Shown piece after piece: positions 13,763 through 20,100 of a stretch of 20,100 bases of DNA. Position 1 is the stretch's first letter, and each line of letters begins with the position of its first letter. The notes under the pieces are model-generated. The model was given only the letters and a program-made list of their open reading frames with translations. It searched no databases and was not told the DNA's origin. A program made the translations under genes and the position numbers. The DNA is from JBCDCU01 sp039180865 (GTDB taxonomy: Bacteria > Pseudomonadota > Alphaproteobacteria > Rhizobiales > JACESI01): NCBI GenBank assembly GCA_039180865.1, contig JBCDCZ010000048.1, positions 1-20,100 on the forward strand, in the 5' to 3' direction.

Positions 13763-15895
13763 ATGGCCGATCTCGCCCGCCTCCTCAATCCGAAGTCGGT
13801 CTGCTTTGTCGGGGGTGGGCAGATGGAAGGCCCCATTCTGGCCTCCCGCCGCGCGGGCTACGAAGGCCAGATCTATGTCGTCAATCCGAAGCGCTCTGAG
13901 ATCGCTGGCATCGCCTGTTTTCAGAGCATTGCCGATCTTCCCGAAGCGCCGGATGCCGCAATGGTAGGGCTATCGCCTGCGCGCAGTGTTGAAGCTGTTG
14001 CAGCTCTTTCGAAATGCGGAGCAGGCGGCGCCGTCGTGATCGTATCCGGGTTTGCCGAAACAGGCGAAGCCGGTCACGATCTCCAAAAGCGTCTCATCGA
14101 CGGGGCGGGCGAGATGCCGCTCCTCGGCCCAAATTGCATGGGCTTCATCAATCAGTTTTCAGGTGCTGCCATATGGGCGGACGACACGCCTATCGCGCGT
14201 CAGGATGGCCCTGCAGCGGCCCTCATATCTCAGAGTGGCGCGCTCATGATCGGAATGCTTGGCGTCGAGCAGGCGTTCCCGGTCGGGTATGCCGCGAGCA
14301 TCGGAAATCAGGCGAAAACGACGATCGGGGATCTTATCCACGGGGTCATCATGGATGAACGGATCCGGGTGATTGGGCTTTATCTTGAGGGGATCAACGA
14401 TGGCGCGGTCTTGGGAGAAGCCTGCCAAGCGGCCCTTTCAAAGGGGGTTCCTGTCATTGCCCTGAAGGGGGGCGATGGGGAAGCGGCAGAAAAAGTCGCG
14501 CTCAGTCACACGGCGTCTATGGTTGTCGAGCGAGATCTTTGGACAGCGTTCAAGCGCAGGTTTGGTGTGGTTGAGGTATCGTCACCGAAGGCGCTGGTTG
14601 AGACGCTGAAGCTTCTGACTGTTGGTGAGGCGGCAAAGGGAAATCGGCTTTCGCTCGCGTCTTATTCCGGCGGCTTCAACGGCCTTGCGGCAAATCGGGC
14701 TGCGTCGCTCGGGCTCGCACTTCCTGCGCCATCGACCGATTGCCATAACCGGATGGAAGCGGTCCTCCCGGCTGATGTAGCGATCGGGAATCCGTTTGAT
14801 CTCAACATCCCGTTCAGCGCGCGCGAGGGGCTCTCGCTTGAACGCACGGAACCGGTTGCCGATCTCCTGTGTGATTTCGCAAATGATACAGGCGATCAGT
14901 TCGTTTTCTTCATCGATATTCCGCGCGGGGAAGGGACAGAGGTCGATCAGGTCTGGGCACCATCGATGGATGCTCTTATCCCGTTAAAAGAGAAATACGG
15001 CAAACCGGTCACGGTTGCCGGTATCCTGCCTGACGGATTGCCCATCGAGTTGCGCGAAAGGATGCAGGCCCACGGCATCCCGGCCCTCTCGGGATATTCG
15101 GAAACGATGGAGGCATTCTCGCTTTCGGTTGAGGTCGGCAGGATTCTGGACACTGATCGCGAAGCGCCCCGCACGCCCTCTCTGCTTCTTGGAAGCAGTC
15201 TTGACGGCGTTCCGTCCATGCTGGACGAGGCCCAGTCCAAATCACTGCTTTCCCGCTATGGACTCGTGATGCCGGAGCGAGCTGTGACGGCCCGAGCCAA
15301 TCTTGGGGATGCCGGAGATCGGGTCGGATATCCGGTCGCGCTTAAGGTGGTAAGCGATGAAATCGCCCATAAAGCAAAAGCGGGTGGCGTTCGGCTCAAT
15401 ATCGCTTCGCGGCAAGAACTGGAAACTGCAGCCGATGACATGGCTCGAATTGTCAAAGATCGGTCCGGCGTTTCCGTGGAGAGTTTTCTCGTTGAAGCAA
15501 TGGTCGAATACCCGGCATCCGAAATGATTATCGGCATCAAACGCCATCCCGCTCTGGGTCTAGCCCTTGTCGTAGGCAGGGGCGGTGTCAGCGTTGAGGA
15601 AGAGGCGCGTTTCCAAACCATCCTTCTGCCGCTTATGAACGGGGATCTAGAAAAGGTATTTGATGGTTTGGGTCTGCAGGGCGAGCGCGCTCGTGCCGCC
15701 ATGGCCATTGCCTGCGGTTCTGTTGCCCGGTTTGCCGAAGATAATCAGCAAAGCCTTCATTCGCTCGATGTAAATCCCGTCATCGTCACTGAAGAGGGCG
15801 AAGCCATCGCCGCCGATGCGTTGATCGTCATGGCCGATCCGCAGAATGTGCCTCGTGAAGAATCCCAGGAAAACAAGGAGTGGTCATATGGGTGA
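13763..15895 (+). CDS. ADP-forming acyl-CoA ligase, probable betaine-acid:CoA ligase
   Basis: NDP-forming acyl-CoA synthetase of the acetate-CoA ligase/succinyl-CoA ligase type, 710 residues. Order: CoA-binding Rossmann domain (1 to about 130, NPKSVCFVGGG and IYVVNPKRSEIAG), ligase-CoA domains (about 140-460, LLGPNCMGFIN, ISQSGALMIGML) and a C-terminal ATP-grasp domain (about 490-700, YPVALKVVSDEIAHKAKAGG and SLDVNPVIV). His249 in ALSHTAS corresponds to the phosphorylated histidine. In this operon it should activate gamma-butyrobetaine, crotonobetaine or D-carnitine, replacing the AMP-forming CaiC or the CoA-transferase CaiB of enterobacteria. It starts five bases after the previous stop with GGAG ten bases upstream. 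Its last codons contain the AAGGAG that serves the next gene, which it overlaps by eight bases. Specificity is inferred. Confidence 0.85.
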   Translation: MADLARLLNPKSVCFVGGGQMEGPILASRRAGYEGQIYVVNPKRSEIAGIACFQSIADLPEAPDAAMVGLSPARSVEAVAALSKCGAGGAVVIVSGFAETGEAGHDLQKRLIDGAGEMPLLGPNCMGFINQFSGAAIWADDTPIARQDGPAAALISQSGALMIGMLGVEQAFPVGYAASIGNQAKTTIGDLIHGVIMDERIRVIGLYLEGINDGAVLGEACQAALSKGVPVIALKGGDGEAAEKVALSHTASMVVERDLWTAFKRRFGVVEVSSPKALVETLKLLTVGEAAKGNRLSLASYSGGFNGLAANRAASLGLALPAPSTDCHNRMEAVLPADVAIGNPFDLNIPFSAREGLSLERTEPVADLLCDFANDTGDQFVFFIDIPRGEGTEVDQVWAPSMDALIPLKEKYGKPVTVAGILPDGLPIELRERMQAHGIPALSGYSETMEAFSLSVEVGRILDTDREAPRTPSLLLGSSLDGVPSMLDEAQSKSLLSRYGLVMPERAVTARANLGDAGDRVGYPVALKVVSDEIAHKAKAGGVRLNIASRQELETAADDMARIVKDRSGVSVESFLVEAMVEYPASEMIIGIKRHPALGLALVVGRGGVSVEEEARFQTILLPLMNGDLEKVFDGLGLQGERARAAMAIACGSVARFAEDNQQSLHSLDVNPVIVTEEGEAIAADALIVMADPQNVPREESQENKEWSYG

Positions 15896-16673
15896 AGGAC
15901 CAATCAAGACGAAGAGAGATGGTCATATTCTTGAAGTGACCCTCGACCGCCCGAAGGCGAATGCGATCGATCTGGTAACAAGCCGGATCATGGGCGAGAC
16001 ATTCGCGGAGTTTCGTGATGATCCCGATCTCAGGGTGGCGATCTTGACAGCCGCCGGAGACAAATTCTTTTCTGCAGGGTGGGATTTGAAGGCGGCAGCC
16101 GGAGGCGACCGGGTCGATGGCGATTATGGCATCGGAGGTTTTGGTGGCCTTCAGGAATTGCGGGATCTTAACAAGCCGGTGATTACGGCGGTCAACGGCA
16201 TCTGCTGCGGTGGCGGTCTTGAACTCGCCCTATCGTCGGACATGATCCTGGCTTCGGAGAATGCCACGTTTGCCCTTCCTGAGATCCGGTCCGGCACGGT
16301 GGCTGATGCCGCAAGCATTCGCCTGCCGAAGCGCATTCCCTACCATATCGCGATGGAACTGCTCTTGACCGGACGCTGGTTCGATGCCCGCGAGGCGCGC
16401 GGTTGGGGGCTCGTGAATGCCGTCCATCCCGCAGCGGACCTCATGGACAAAGCAAGGGAACTCGCACAGTTGATCGCTTCTGGTCCTCCGCTTGTTTACG
16501 CTGCGATCAAGGAAGTCGTTCGCGATGCGGAAGATTCCAAGTTTCAGGACTGCCTCAATCGGATCACCAAACGCCAGCTCAAGACAGTGGATGTCCTCTA
16601 CGGTTCGGAAGATAATCTTGAAGGCGCGCGGGCCTTTGCTGAAAAGCGCGATCCGGTCTGGAAGGGTAAATAA
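15888..16673 (+). CDS. caiD: Crotonobetainyl-CoA hydratase (CaiD type)
   Basis: Crotonase-superfamily enzyme that interconverts crotonobetainyl-CoA and L-carnitinyl-CoA. The protein is 261 residues, the same length as E. coli CaiD as I recall it. It shares unusually specific segments with it: LDRPKANAID, KFFSAGWDLKAAA at about 59-71, VNGICCGGGLELAL at about 102-115, and the C-terminus AFAEKRDPVWKGK. Glu112 and Glu132 align by hand with the two active-site acids of CaiD. The ATG at 15888 lies inside the end of the ligase gene (8-base overlap) with AAGGAG nine bases upstream; a GTG 14 codons further up is not supported. It is last in the five-gene operon. Here it probably runs in the hydration direction, towards L-carnitinyl-CoA. 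Confidence 0.9.
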   Translation: MGEGPIKTKRDGHILEVTLDRPKANAIDLVTSRIMGETFAEFRDDPDLRVAILTAAGDKFFSAGWDLKAAAGGDRVDGDYGIGGFGGLQELRDLNKPVITAVNGICCGGGLELALSSDMILASENATFALPEIRSGTVADAASIRLPKRIPYHIAMELLLTGRWFDAREARGWGLVNAVHPAADLMDKARELAQLIASGPPLVYAAIKEVVRDAEDSKFQDCLNRITKRQLKTVDVLYGSEDNLEGARAFAEKRDPVWKGK

Positions 16674-16708
16674 GAGATATTATCGGCAAACCGCAGAACT
16701 CGGGGAAG

Positions 16709-16721
16709 GTGGCGCGGCCAC
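16709..16721 (+). repeat. Short hairpin downstream of caiD
   Basis: GTGGC-GCG-GCCAC, a perfect 5-base-pair stem 36 bases after the caiD stop. It is followed by GCATTAAAA, not a T-run, so it is at best a weak 3' structure. Confidence 0.3.
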
Positions 16722-16736
16722 GCATTAAAACGCATT
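16720..16736 (+). promoter_or_regulatory. Tandem ACGCATT repeat upstream of the MFS gene
   Basis: ACGCATT at 16720-16726 and again at 16730-16736, repeat starts ten bases apart (one helical turn), in the 125-base gap between caiD and the MFS gene. This could be a tandem regulator site or chance. I see no convincing promoter or ribosome-binding site in the rest of this gap. Confidence 0.3.
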
Positions 16737-16798
16737 GCCGTACCGCGTGAAGAGGGAAAGATTAGAGGCTTTCTGAACGGGCATCCGGATATTGCCCC

Positions 16799-18046
16799 AT
16801 GGGCTCGATTGCACCCCTGATACCATTGCTTGTTGCGGCCGGCATCCTGCTCGGTGGCAATGGCGTCCAGATCAGCCTGATTGTTCTGAGGGGGGCTGAA
16901 GAAGGCTTCTCAGCAGAGTTTATCGGCGCGCTCGGTTCCATCTACTATGTCGGATTTTTGATTGGCTGTTTCGCGATTGCGCCGATCCTGCGTGCCGTGG
17001 GTCATATCCGTGCTTTCGCGGCACTGGCGGCCCTCGCATCCTCATCAACAATCATGCTTGTTTTGATTGTCGATCCTGTGGCGTGGTTGATCCTGCGCTT
17101 CTTCATGGGGATCTGTTTTGCCGGTCTCTTCACGACGGTTGAAAGCTGGCTCAATGCCGGAGCAAGTGCGGAAAACCGGGGCAAAGTTCTATCGATTTAC
17201 AGGCTCGTCGACATGGGCGCCGTGACTGCGTTCCAGTATCTGATCCCGCTCCTCGGTATTTCAGGGTTCACGATCTTTGGCGCGTTGGCGATCATCATCA
17301 CGTTGTCACTCGTGCCGATTTCCCTGGGCGACCGTTCGAACCCTCAGTCGCCCTCGAACTACGGATTTGATCTTCGCCGCGCCTACACGATCTCGCCGAT
17401 TGCTTGTCTCGGCTGCGTGTCAATTGGCCTGACGACGAGTGCTTTCCGATTGATTGGTCCGCTCTATGCTACCGAAGTCGGTTTCTCGATCGTCGATGTG
17501 GCGACCTTTATGAGTGCCGGAATTGTCGGCGGTGCGGTGTTGCAGTACCCACTGGGCATGCTCTCCGACCGCATTGATCGACGGATCACGCTCTTGATCG
17601 CAACGGCCGGTGCGGTCGGCGCGGCGCTTTTTCTGTCCAATATCGCCGGTACGTCGCAGCTCCTGAATTACATCGGGATCTTTATTTTCGGTGCCTTTGC
17701 GCTGCCGCTCTATTCGCTGTCGGCAGCCCATGCGAATGACCACGCGGCAAAGAGCGGCGGTGAAAACGATTATGTGGTGATTGCGGCCGGTTTGATCTTC
17801 TTTTTCTCGCTTGGAGCGATCGCTGGACCGCTTGCGGCATCTATCGTGATCAGCGGTTTCGGCCCGTCAGCCCTCTTCACCTATATCAGCATCGTTCACG
17901 GCAGCCTGATTGTTCTGGTCGCCTGGCGTATGATCGTACGCGCGCCGGTCTCCAGAGAGGAACGCGGCAGTTTCGCGATGCTTTTGCGCACATCGCCGGA
18001 AATGGCGAAGATGGCGAAGAAGGCGGAAAAAGAGCGGCGGGAATAA
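16799..18046 (+). CDS. MFS transporter (YcaD-like)
   Basis: Inner-membrane major facilitator protein, 415 residues with about twelve hydrophobic segments in two halves. A motif-A-like loop, GMLSDRIDRR, lies at about 252-261, and a degenerate version (APILRAVGHIR) follows the second segment of the first half. The central loop at about residues 177-198 is short. The Lys/Glu-rich cytoplasmic tail includes a tandem ATGGCGAAG repeat at 18002-18019. It resembles YcaD-type MFS proteins of alphaproteobacteria; the substrate is unknown. It may import or export a compound of the adjacent carnitine pathway, but the 125-base gap could mean independent expression. The ATG at 16799 has no clear ribosome-binding site, and an in-frame stop at 16763 rules out any much longer form. 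Confidence 0.85.
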   Translation: MGSIAPLIPLLVAAGILLGGNGVQISLIVLRGAEEGFSAEFIGALGSIYYVGFLIGCFAIAPILRAVGHIRAFAALAALASSSTIMLVLIVDPVAWLILRFFMGICFAGLFTTVESWLNAGASAENRGKVLSIYRLVDMGAVTAFQYLIPLLGISGFTIFGALAIIITLSLVPISLGDRSNPQSPSNYGFDLRRAYTISPIACLGCVSIGLTTSAFRLIGPLYATEVGFSIVDVATFMSAGIVGGAVLQYPLGMLSDRIDRRITLLIATAGAVGAALFLSNIAGTSQLLNYIGIFIFGAFALPLYSLSAAHANDHAAKSGGENDYVVIAAGLIFFFSLGAIAGPLAASIVISGFGPSALFTYISIVHGSLIVLVAWRMIVRAPVSREERGSFAMLLRTSPEMAKMAKKAEKERRE

Positions 18047-18109
18047 GGGGTTTAGCGTATATGGCGCACTCTACGCTCCGTGGTCTCGTTCAAAAAATCC
18101 ACGTCATTT

Positions 18110-18140
18110 TGTCGACATGAGCGTGACAGCGGCTAATTAA
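18110..18140 (+). promoter_or_regulatory. Candidate promoter with TGTCGACA palindrome upstream of the ketopantoate-reductase-like gene
   Basis: The perfect 8-base palindrome TGTCGACA (18110-18117) overlaps a possible -35 element, TTGTCG (18109-18114). An AT-rich TAATTAA follows at 18134-18140, about 19 bases downstream. The palindrome shares the GT-NN-AC core of the TGGTATACCA site at 19288. The rest of the 139-base gap 18047-18185 shows nothing recognisable apart from AGAGGA before the start codon. Confidence 0.3.
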
Positions 18141-18185
18141 TCGGCTAGCTCACACGGCATTTTTCGGGAAGAGGACTGAACTAAG

Positions 18186-19205
18186 ATGAAAATCTGTGTA
18201 TTTGGCGCTGGCGCAATCGGCGGCTTTCTCGCCCATGGACTAGCGCAGGTCGAAGGCGTCGAACTCTCCATCGTAGCGCGTGGCGCGCACCTGGCTGCGA
18301 TTAAGGAAAAGGGCCTGACGCTCCTGCGCGACGGCGAAGAGACGACCGTACAAATGAACGCCACGAAAGACCCGGCGGAACTTGGGCCCCAGGACATTAT
18401 CTTCAACTGCCTGAAGGCACACCAGTCGTGGCAATCGGCGGAAGATCTGACACCGCTCCTGAAAGACGACACCACAATCGTTACTTGCCAGAACGGTGTT
18501 CCTTGGTGGTACTTCTATGCGCTCGAGGGCAAATATGAGGGAAGCCAGATCGATGCTGTCGACCGCGGCAACCGCCAGTGGGATATCGTCGGCGCTCATC
18601 GCGCGATTGGATGTTCCGTCTATCCGGCGACCGAAATCGTAGAGCCCGGTGTTATCAAACATGTCTACGGCGACAAGTTTGCGCTCGGCGAGCCGGATGG
18701 CTCAACGAGCGATCGCATCACCAAGATTTCCGAGTTGATGGAAAAGGGCGGCTTCCGGGCACCGATCCTCGATGACATCCGCTCAGAACTGTGGTTGAAG
18801 CTCTGGGGCAATCTCTGCTTCAATCCGATTTCCGCACTCACAAACGGCACGCTTGATGTTGTTGCGTCCCATCCAACAACCCGGGGGACGGCGAAGGCGA
18901 TGATGCTGGAGGCGCAAGCGATTGCCGAGGAGCTCGGCGCGTCTTTCCGGGTCGATGTCGAGCGCCGTATCAACGGTGCCGCAAAAGTCGGAGCGCACAA
19001 GACATCGATGCTTCAAGACTTTCTCGCCAAAAAGCCGATGGAAATTGATGCTTTGGTGACCGCTGTCCAGGAAATGGGTCGCATCACGGGCAAACCGACG
19101 CCAACCCTTGACGTTGTTCTGGGTCTCGTTCAGCAGCTCGCCATGAGCCATGATCTTTATCCGACATATCCGGCAGAGGAAGTGGTTGCTTCCGCTGCGG
19201 AATAA
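18186..19205 (+). CDS. Ketopantoate reductase family protein (ApbA/PanE-like)
   Basis: NADPH-dependent oxidoreductase of the 2-dehydropantoate 2-reductase family, 339 residues. The nucleotide-binding motif CVFGAGAIGG is at 4-13. CQNGVPWW carries the conserved asparagine. KLWGNLCFNPISALT supplies the catalytic lysine Lys205 and conserved Asn209 and Asn213. HKTSMLQD and MEIDALVTAV are the usual C-terminal motifs. It is longer than E. coli PanE (303 residues) because of a middle insertion at about 118-142. This belongs to a large rhizobial subgroup annotated as PanE, many probably acting on other 2-keto acids. True ketopantoate reduction for pantothenate synthesis is possible but not shown. It sits upstream of the GntR gene on the same strand, which suggests an inducible catabolic role. 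Confidence 0.85.
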   Translation: MKICVFGAGAIGGFLAHGLAQVEGVELSIVARGAHLAAIKEKGLTLLRDGEETTVQMNATKDPAELGPQDIIFNCLKAHQSWQSAEDLTPLLKDDTTIVTCQNGVPWWYFYALEGKYEGSQIDAVDRGNRQWDIVGAHRAIGCSVYPATEIVEPGVIKHVYGDKFALGEPDGSTSDRITKISELMEKGGFRAPILDDIRSELWLKLWGNLCFNPISALTNGTLDVVASHPTTRGTAKAMMLEAQAIAEELGASFRVDVERRINGAAKVGAHKTSMLQDFLAKKPMEIDALVTAVQEMGRITGKPTPTLDVVLGLVQQLAMSHDLYPTYPAEEVVASAAE

Positions 19206-19213
19206 TTTGGATA

Positions 19214-19227
19214 GCCTCATCTGAGGC
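19214..19227 (+). repeat. Small hairpin after the ketopantoate-reductase-like gene
   Basis: GCCTC-ATCT-GAGGC, a perfect 5-base-pair stem with a four-base loop nine bases after the stop codon. No T-run follows, so it is not a standard Rho-independent terminator. It may mark the 3' end of the transcript. Confidence 0.35.
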
Positions 19228-19287
19228 GACGATCACCGTGCAAAAGGCGAGTGCAACGCTTGCCTTCGCAATCACGATCTGGTCTAC

Positions 19288-19297
19288 TGGTATACCA
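19288..19297. promoter_or_regulatory. Candidate GntR/FCD operator TGGTATACCA
   Basis: A perfect 10-base palindrome 71 bases before the GntR start codon. Its GT-NN-AC core matches the type of site bound by FadR/FCD regulators of the GntR family. It lies directly after a possible promoter (TTGCCT at 19260-19265, 17 bases, TCTACT at 19283-19288), where a bound repressor would block transcription. Autoregulation is the simplest reading. Confidence 0.5.
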
Positions 19298-19368
19298 CAT
19301 ACACAATACAAAGCACTGTCCTGCGCTAGGTGAGGTGCGCGGGGCAGGGCGAAACCTACGACCAGTTC

Positions 19369-20085
19369 ATGACAAAAAGCATGCAGTTAAAGCCGCTCGC
19401 GGTGAATTTTACGCTCAAGGATCACATCCATGAGGTCCTGCGTGATGCGATTTTGTCCATGAACATTTACGACGATGAGACGGATTTGCGCCTTGATGAG
19501 CGCAAAATGGCCGAGCAGCTCGGCATTTCCAGAACACCTGTGCGCGAAGCGCTGGCGCGTCTCGAACGCGATGGCTTTGTTGAAATCCAGCCGCGTAAGG
19601 GTGTTTTTGTGCGCCGCAAGTCGAAAGATGAAGTGCTGGAGATGGTGGTTGTCTGGGCTGCGCTTGAAAGCATGGCGGCGAGAATGGCAACCGAACAAGC
19701 GACCGACGAGGAAATCGCGTCACTCCGCATCATGGCGGCTGCGCATTCCGATCATGCCGCGCGCGCAGAGATCGAGGAATATTCCGAAGACAACATCGCC
19801 TTTCATCAGCGGATTTTACAGATATCAAAGTGCGCTCTTTTGAAAGAGACCGCCGACGATCTGTTCCTGCACATGCATGCGGTTCGCCGCAGGGCGATGG
19901 GGGAAGGGGACAGGGTCAAAAAGTCTGTGGTCGATCACATGGAAATCATTGAAGCATTGGAAAAGCGCGACGCCGATTTGTCCGCGCGGCTTGTGCGCGA
20001 ACACACAATGCGGCTTCACGATCATATCGACCGCACATGGACGAAGCTTGAACAGATTTCGCAGAGGAGGGCCGCTTCCGGTTGA
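19369..20085 (+). CDS. GntR-family regulator, FCD (FadR) subfamily
   Basis: DNA-binding regulator of 238 residues. The winged helix-turn-helix is at about 16-82 with the GntR signature DERKMAEQLGISRTPVREAL. The all-helical FCD ligand domain follows, with the usual metal-binding residues visible as Asp141, His146, His190 and His212. FCD regulators commonly repress catabolic genes and respond to organic acids. The ATG at 19369 is preferred; a GTG at 19330 and an ATG at 19381 are also in frame, and none has a strong ribosome-binding site. The gene ends 15 bases before the window edge. Likely targets are itself and the upstream oxidoreductase, or genes beyond the edge. Ligand unknown. Confidence 0.9.
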   Translation: MTKSMQLKPLAVNFTLKDHIHEVLRDAILSMNIYDDETDLRLDERKMAEQLGISRTPVREALARLERDGFVEIQPRKGVFVRRKSKDEVLEMVVVWAALESMAARMATEQATDEEIASLRIMAAAHSDHAARAEIEEYSEDNIAFHQRILQISKCALLKETADDLFLHMHAVRRRAMGEGDRVKKSVVDHMEIIEALEKRDADLSARLVREHTMRLHDHIDRTWTKLEQISQRRAASG

Positions 20086-20100
20086 AGAACCGGTCAGGGA

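Noticed and set aside
1..20100. Search for tRNAs, CRISPR arrays, insertion sequences and phage genes
   Set aside because: No cloverleaf, spaced repeat array, transposase or terminal inverted repeat was seen by eye on either strand.

Overview
The window looks like chromosomal DNA of an alphaproteobacterium, most likely of the Hyphomicrobiales (Rhizobiales). The reasons are the moderately high GC content, the gene order hisB-DUF2628-hisH-hisA-hisF-hisE-coaA beside hslV/hslU, which I know from rhizobial and Brucella-type genomes, and the close match of the proteins to those families. I cannot name genus or species. I see no insertion sequence, tRNA, rRNA, CRISPR array or phage gene.

Left part (about 1-5980, minus strand): a compact histidine operon (hisB, a small DUF2628 membrane protein, hisH, hisA, hisF, hisE) runs into coaA, type I pantothenate kinase. 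Several junctions are translationally coupled: a 4-base ATGA overlap, and gaps of 1 and 3 bases. A 3-hydroxyisobutyrate-dehydrogenase-like oxidoreductase lies upstream of hisB on the same strand. Downstream of coaA, a possible new minus-strand gene begins and runs off the left edge.

Middle (about 5980-9184, plus strand): the HslVU (ClpYQ) protease genes, separated by about 200 bases that hold a candidate 49-codon ORF and two hairpins. An EamA/DMT permease gene follows hslU closely.

Right part (about 9200-20100): a quaternary-amine catabolic island. A GlxA/CdhR-type regulator (minus strand) faces away from a five-gene plus-strand operon with gaps of 10, 9 and 5 bases and an 8-base overlap. 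The genes encode a BKACE enzyme (CdhC type), carnitine 3-dehydrogenase fused to a hotdog thioesterase (CdhA-CdhB type), an acyl-CoA dehydrogenase, an ADP-forming acyl-CoA ligase, and a crotonobetainyl-CoA hydratase (CaiD). Together they give a plausible complete route: gamma-butyrobetaine (or crotonobetaine or D-carnitine) to its CoA ester, crotonobetainyl-CoA, L-carnitinyl-CoA, L-carnitine, 3-dehydrocarnitine, then acetoacetate plus betainyl-CoA, and finally glycine betaine. Individual steps are known in other bacteria. The notable points are the compact assembly, the fusion of two non-consecutive steps, and the use of an ADP-forming ligase for activation. Downstream lie an MFS transporter, a ketopantoate-reductase-family protein, and a GntR/FCD regulator preceded by a perfect TGGTATACCA palindrome. 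Whether these last three belong to the carnitine pathway cannot be decided from the sequence.
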